DNA from: an uncultured Clostridia bacterium
GTDB taxonomy: Bacteria > Bacillota > Clostridia > Peptostreptococcales > Anaerovoracaceae
Reading direction: 5' to 3'
NCBI GenBank assembly: GCA_934277655.1
Contig: CAKQVC010000102.1
Location: 1 to 7,118, forward strand
DNA: 7,118 bases
Positions 6,199-7,118 of the stretch are shown here, one piece after another. The notes under the pieces are model-generated. The model was given only the letters and a program-made list of their open reading frames with translations, ran no database searches and had not been told where the DNA came from. The first letter of the stretch is position 1. Every line of letters starts with the position of its first letter. A program made the translations under genes and the position numbers.

Positions 6199-6270
6199 CT
6201 TCTTGCGCAGGAAATATCGTTTGTATGAAATAAACGCATTTTGGATTGAGAAAGGATTGTAGAAAAGACA

Positions 6271-6879
6271 ATGAAAGAGACACGAAAAATGTTGAAGTAC
6301 ATGATCGCAGCAGTTATTGTGTGCGTTTTGTTCGGAGCTGGCGGTTTCCTTGCCGGAAAAACGGCTGCATCAGATAAGAAGGCAGATATGTCAGCGGTTG
6401 TCATTCAAAATCAGGTTACAGCTATGAGTGAGCTGGGGACGATGACCTATTCCTATACGGAACTTGGAAAGTACGAGACTAAAAATGATTTTTATGGGGT
6501 AACAATCCCGTTCACAACAAACAGCTTTATATTGACCTATGAGGGGAAGATCAAGGCAGGTGTGGACATGTCTGAAGCAAAAGTTGCCGTGAAGGACAAA
6601 AATGTGACGATCACGCTTCCTAAGGCGAAAATACTTTCCCATGAGATTGATGAAGACAGTATTGAAATCTATGATGAAAAAACCAGCATTTTTAATCCAT
6701 TTACCGTGAAGGATTATGCGGAATTTTATGCAGATCAAAAGGAAAAAGTGGAAAAGAAAGCTTTAGCAAAGGGACTGCTTACCGAAGCTCAGAAGCAGGC
6801 GGAAACAGTGATTTCGGGAATGCTGTCAGAGCTTGTCGAAGAGGGATATAAGATACGGTTTGATGCAATGTATTCGTAA
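6271..6879 (+). CDS. Membrane-anchored DUF4230 family protein
   Basis: This is a 202-residue protein of unknown function in the DUF4230 family. A basic N terminus (MKETRKMLKY) leads into one hydrophobic segment (~11-29, MIAAVIVCVLFGAGGFLAG) with no obvious signal-peptidase or lipobox cleavage site, so the rest is expected outside the membrane. The extracellular part begins with VIQNQVTAMSELGTMTYSYT, followed by a beta-rich region (~85-137: TYEGKIKAGVDM, VAVKDKNVTITLPKAKIL) typical of the family. The end is a charged helix (~150-195) that may form a coiled coil. The start has only a distant AAAGGA (6251-6256), 14 nt upstream; the alternative ATG at 6289 would shorten the N terminus by six residues. 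It lies beyond the thiolase terminator, so it is a separate transcription unit, with at best a weak promoter (TTGCGC near 6203, TATGAA near 6224). The family call rests on sequence resemblance recognised by eye. Confidence 0.8.
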   Translation: MKETRKMLKYMIAAVIVCVLFGAGGFLAGKTAASDKKADMSAVVIQNQVTAMSELGTMTYSYTELGKYETKNDFYGVTIPFTTNSFILTYEGKIKAGVDMSEAKVAVKDKNVTITLPKAKILSHEIDEDSIEIYDEKTSIFNPFTVKDYAEFYADQKEKVEKKALAKGLLTEAQKQAETVISGMLSELVEEGYKIRFDAMYS

Positions 6880-7014
6880 TCCCGGCGGGCGAGTTATGAA
6901 AGCATGAGGGGGAAATAATCATGACATCGCAGAGAGGAAACTCCCGTGTGTCGGTTTGAGGCACGAACCTGAAGCGATGAATATAGGAAAAGGAAAGCGA
7001 GGAACAGAAGTAGT
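6880..7014 (+). other. Intergenic region with possible structured leader RNA
   Basis: No clear gene is present. CATCGC (6925-6930) can pair with GCGATG (6974-6979), enclosing a small GAG-GAAA-CTC hairpin (6934-6943). It also encloses either GGTTT/GAACC (6953-6957 with 6965-6969) or, as an alternative, GTGTC/GGCAC (6948-6952 with 6960-6964). The two alternatives look mutually exclusive. Overlapping this is a 12-codon ORF, MTSQRGNSRVSV (6921-6959), with GAGGGGGA 7 nt before its ATG. It could be a leader peptide or chance. I match it to no known riboswitch class. The ribosome binding site for the next gene is around GAGGA (6999-7003). Confidence 0.3.
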
Positions 7015-7118
7015 ATGAAAAAGCTGGAAAAAACTAATGCGATGCGGAAACTGGATGCATTGAAACTGCCATATAAAGAGCATACTTATACAGATACCGA
7101 TGCGATCAGCGGAGTAGA
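7015..7118 (+). CDS. ybaK: YbaK/EbsC-type Cys-tRNA(Pro) deacylase, N-terminal part (3' end outside window)
   Basis: YbaK enzymes hydrolyse cysteine wrongly attached to tRNA(Pro) by prolyl-tRNA synthetase, protecting translation from Cys-for-Pro errors. Only the first 34 codons are present. They show the typical N terminus of the family: the KTNAMRKLDALKLPYKEH pattern (compare the usual KTNAMRxLDxxxIxYExH), followed by an acidic turn leading to ISGV. The catalytic lysine and the remainder of the ~155-160 residue domain lie beyond the window edge, so activity cannot be judged. GAGGA (6999-7003) lies 11 nt before ATG 7015, within a purine-rich leader. No neighbouring translation gene is visible. 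Confidence 0.8.
   Translation, partial: MKKLEKTNAMRKLDALKLPYKEHTYTDTDAISGV

Noticed and set aside
6880..7014. Known riboswitch (TPP, glycine, THF, fluoride, ZTP) upstream of ybaK
   Set aside because: Fragments such as GAACCTGA and CCCGGCGGGCG recall conserved pieces, but the rest of each consensus is absent.

Overview
The window looks like accessory and housekeeping DNA from a low-to-mid GC anaerobic Firmicute, most likely a clostridial (Lachnospiraceae-type) gut bacterium. This is inferred from strong AGGAGG-type ribosome binding sites, a clostridial-style biosynthetic thiolase, a single-copy LysO exporter, and the mix of mobile debris. No rRNA or tRNA gene and no CRISPR array is visible, so the taxonomic call is an inference. 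All confidently called genes lie on the + strand.

Positions 1-2784 hold a compact, AT-rich restriction-modification operon. It contains the C-terminal two thirds of a cytosine-C5 DNA methyltransferase (start cut off by the window edge), a complete alpha-class adenine-N6 methyltransferase, and an HNH endonuclease. The two methylase genes overlap by 53 bp, and the nuclease ATG follows the adenine methylase stop codon with no gap. One C5 and one N6A methylase beside one HNH nuclease is the layout known from type IIS systems such as HphI and MnlI. There the target is asymmetric and each strand needs its own methylase. The recognition sequence here is unknown.

Positions 2785-3419 are mobile-element debris. 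First comes about 100 bp that may be the end of an insertion sequence. Then comes the 3' remnant of a group II intron: the last ~150 codons of its reverse transcriptase/maturase, then an intact domain V and a domain VI with a recognisable bulged branch-point adenosine. The 5' ribozyme domains and most of the reverse transcriptase are missing.

Positions 3420-4569 carry a promoter-like sequence and a markedly GC-richer gene for a LysO-family lysine exporter. Positions 4570-4961 hold a doubtful 67-codon ORF and the promoter/leader of the next gene. Positions 4962-6140 encode a complete acetyl-CoA acetyltransferase (thiolase), followed by a clear intrinsic terminator. Positions 6271-6879 encode a membrane-anchored DUF4230 protein. 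A 135-bp intergenic region with possible RNA structure follows, and the window ends inside the start of a YbaK/EbsC-type Cys-tRNA(Pro) deacylase gene.

The three restriction-modification genes form one functional unit. The remaining genes look like independent transcription units with no evident shared pathway. Base composition changes abruptly between blocks (about 30% GC in the RM genes, about 55% in lysO, about 45-50% in the thiolase, from sampled lines). This points to a mosaic assembled by separate insertions.
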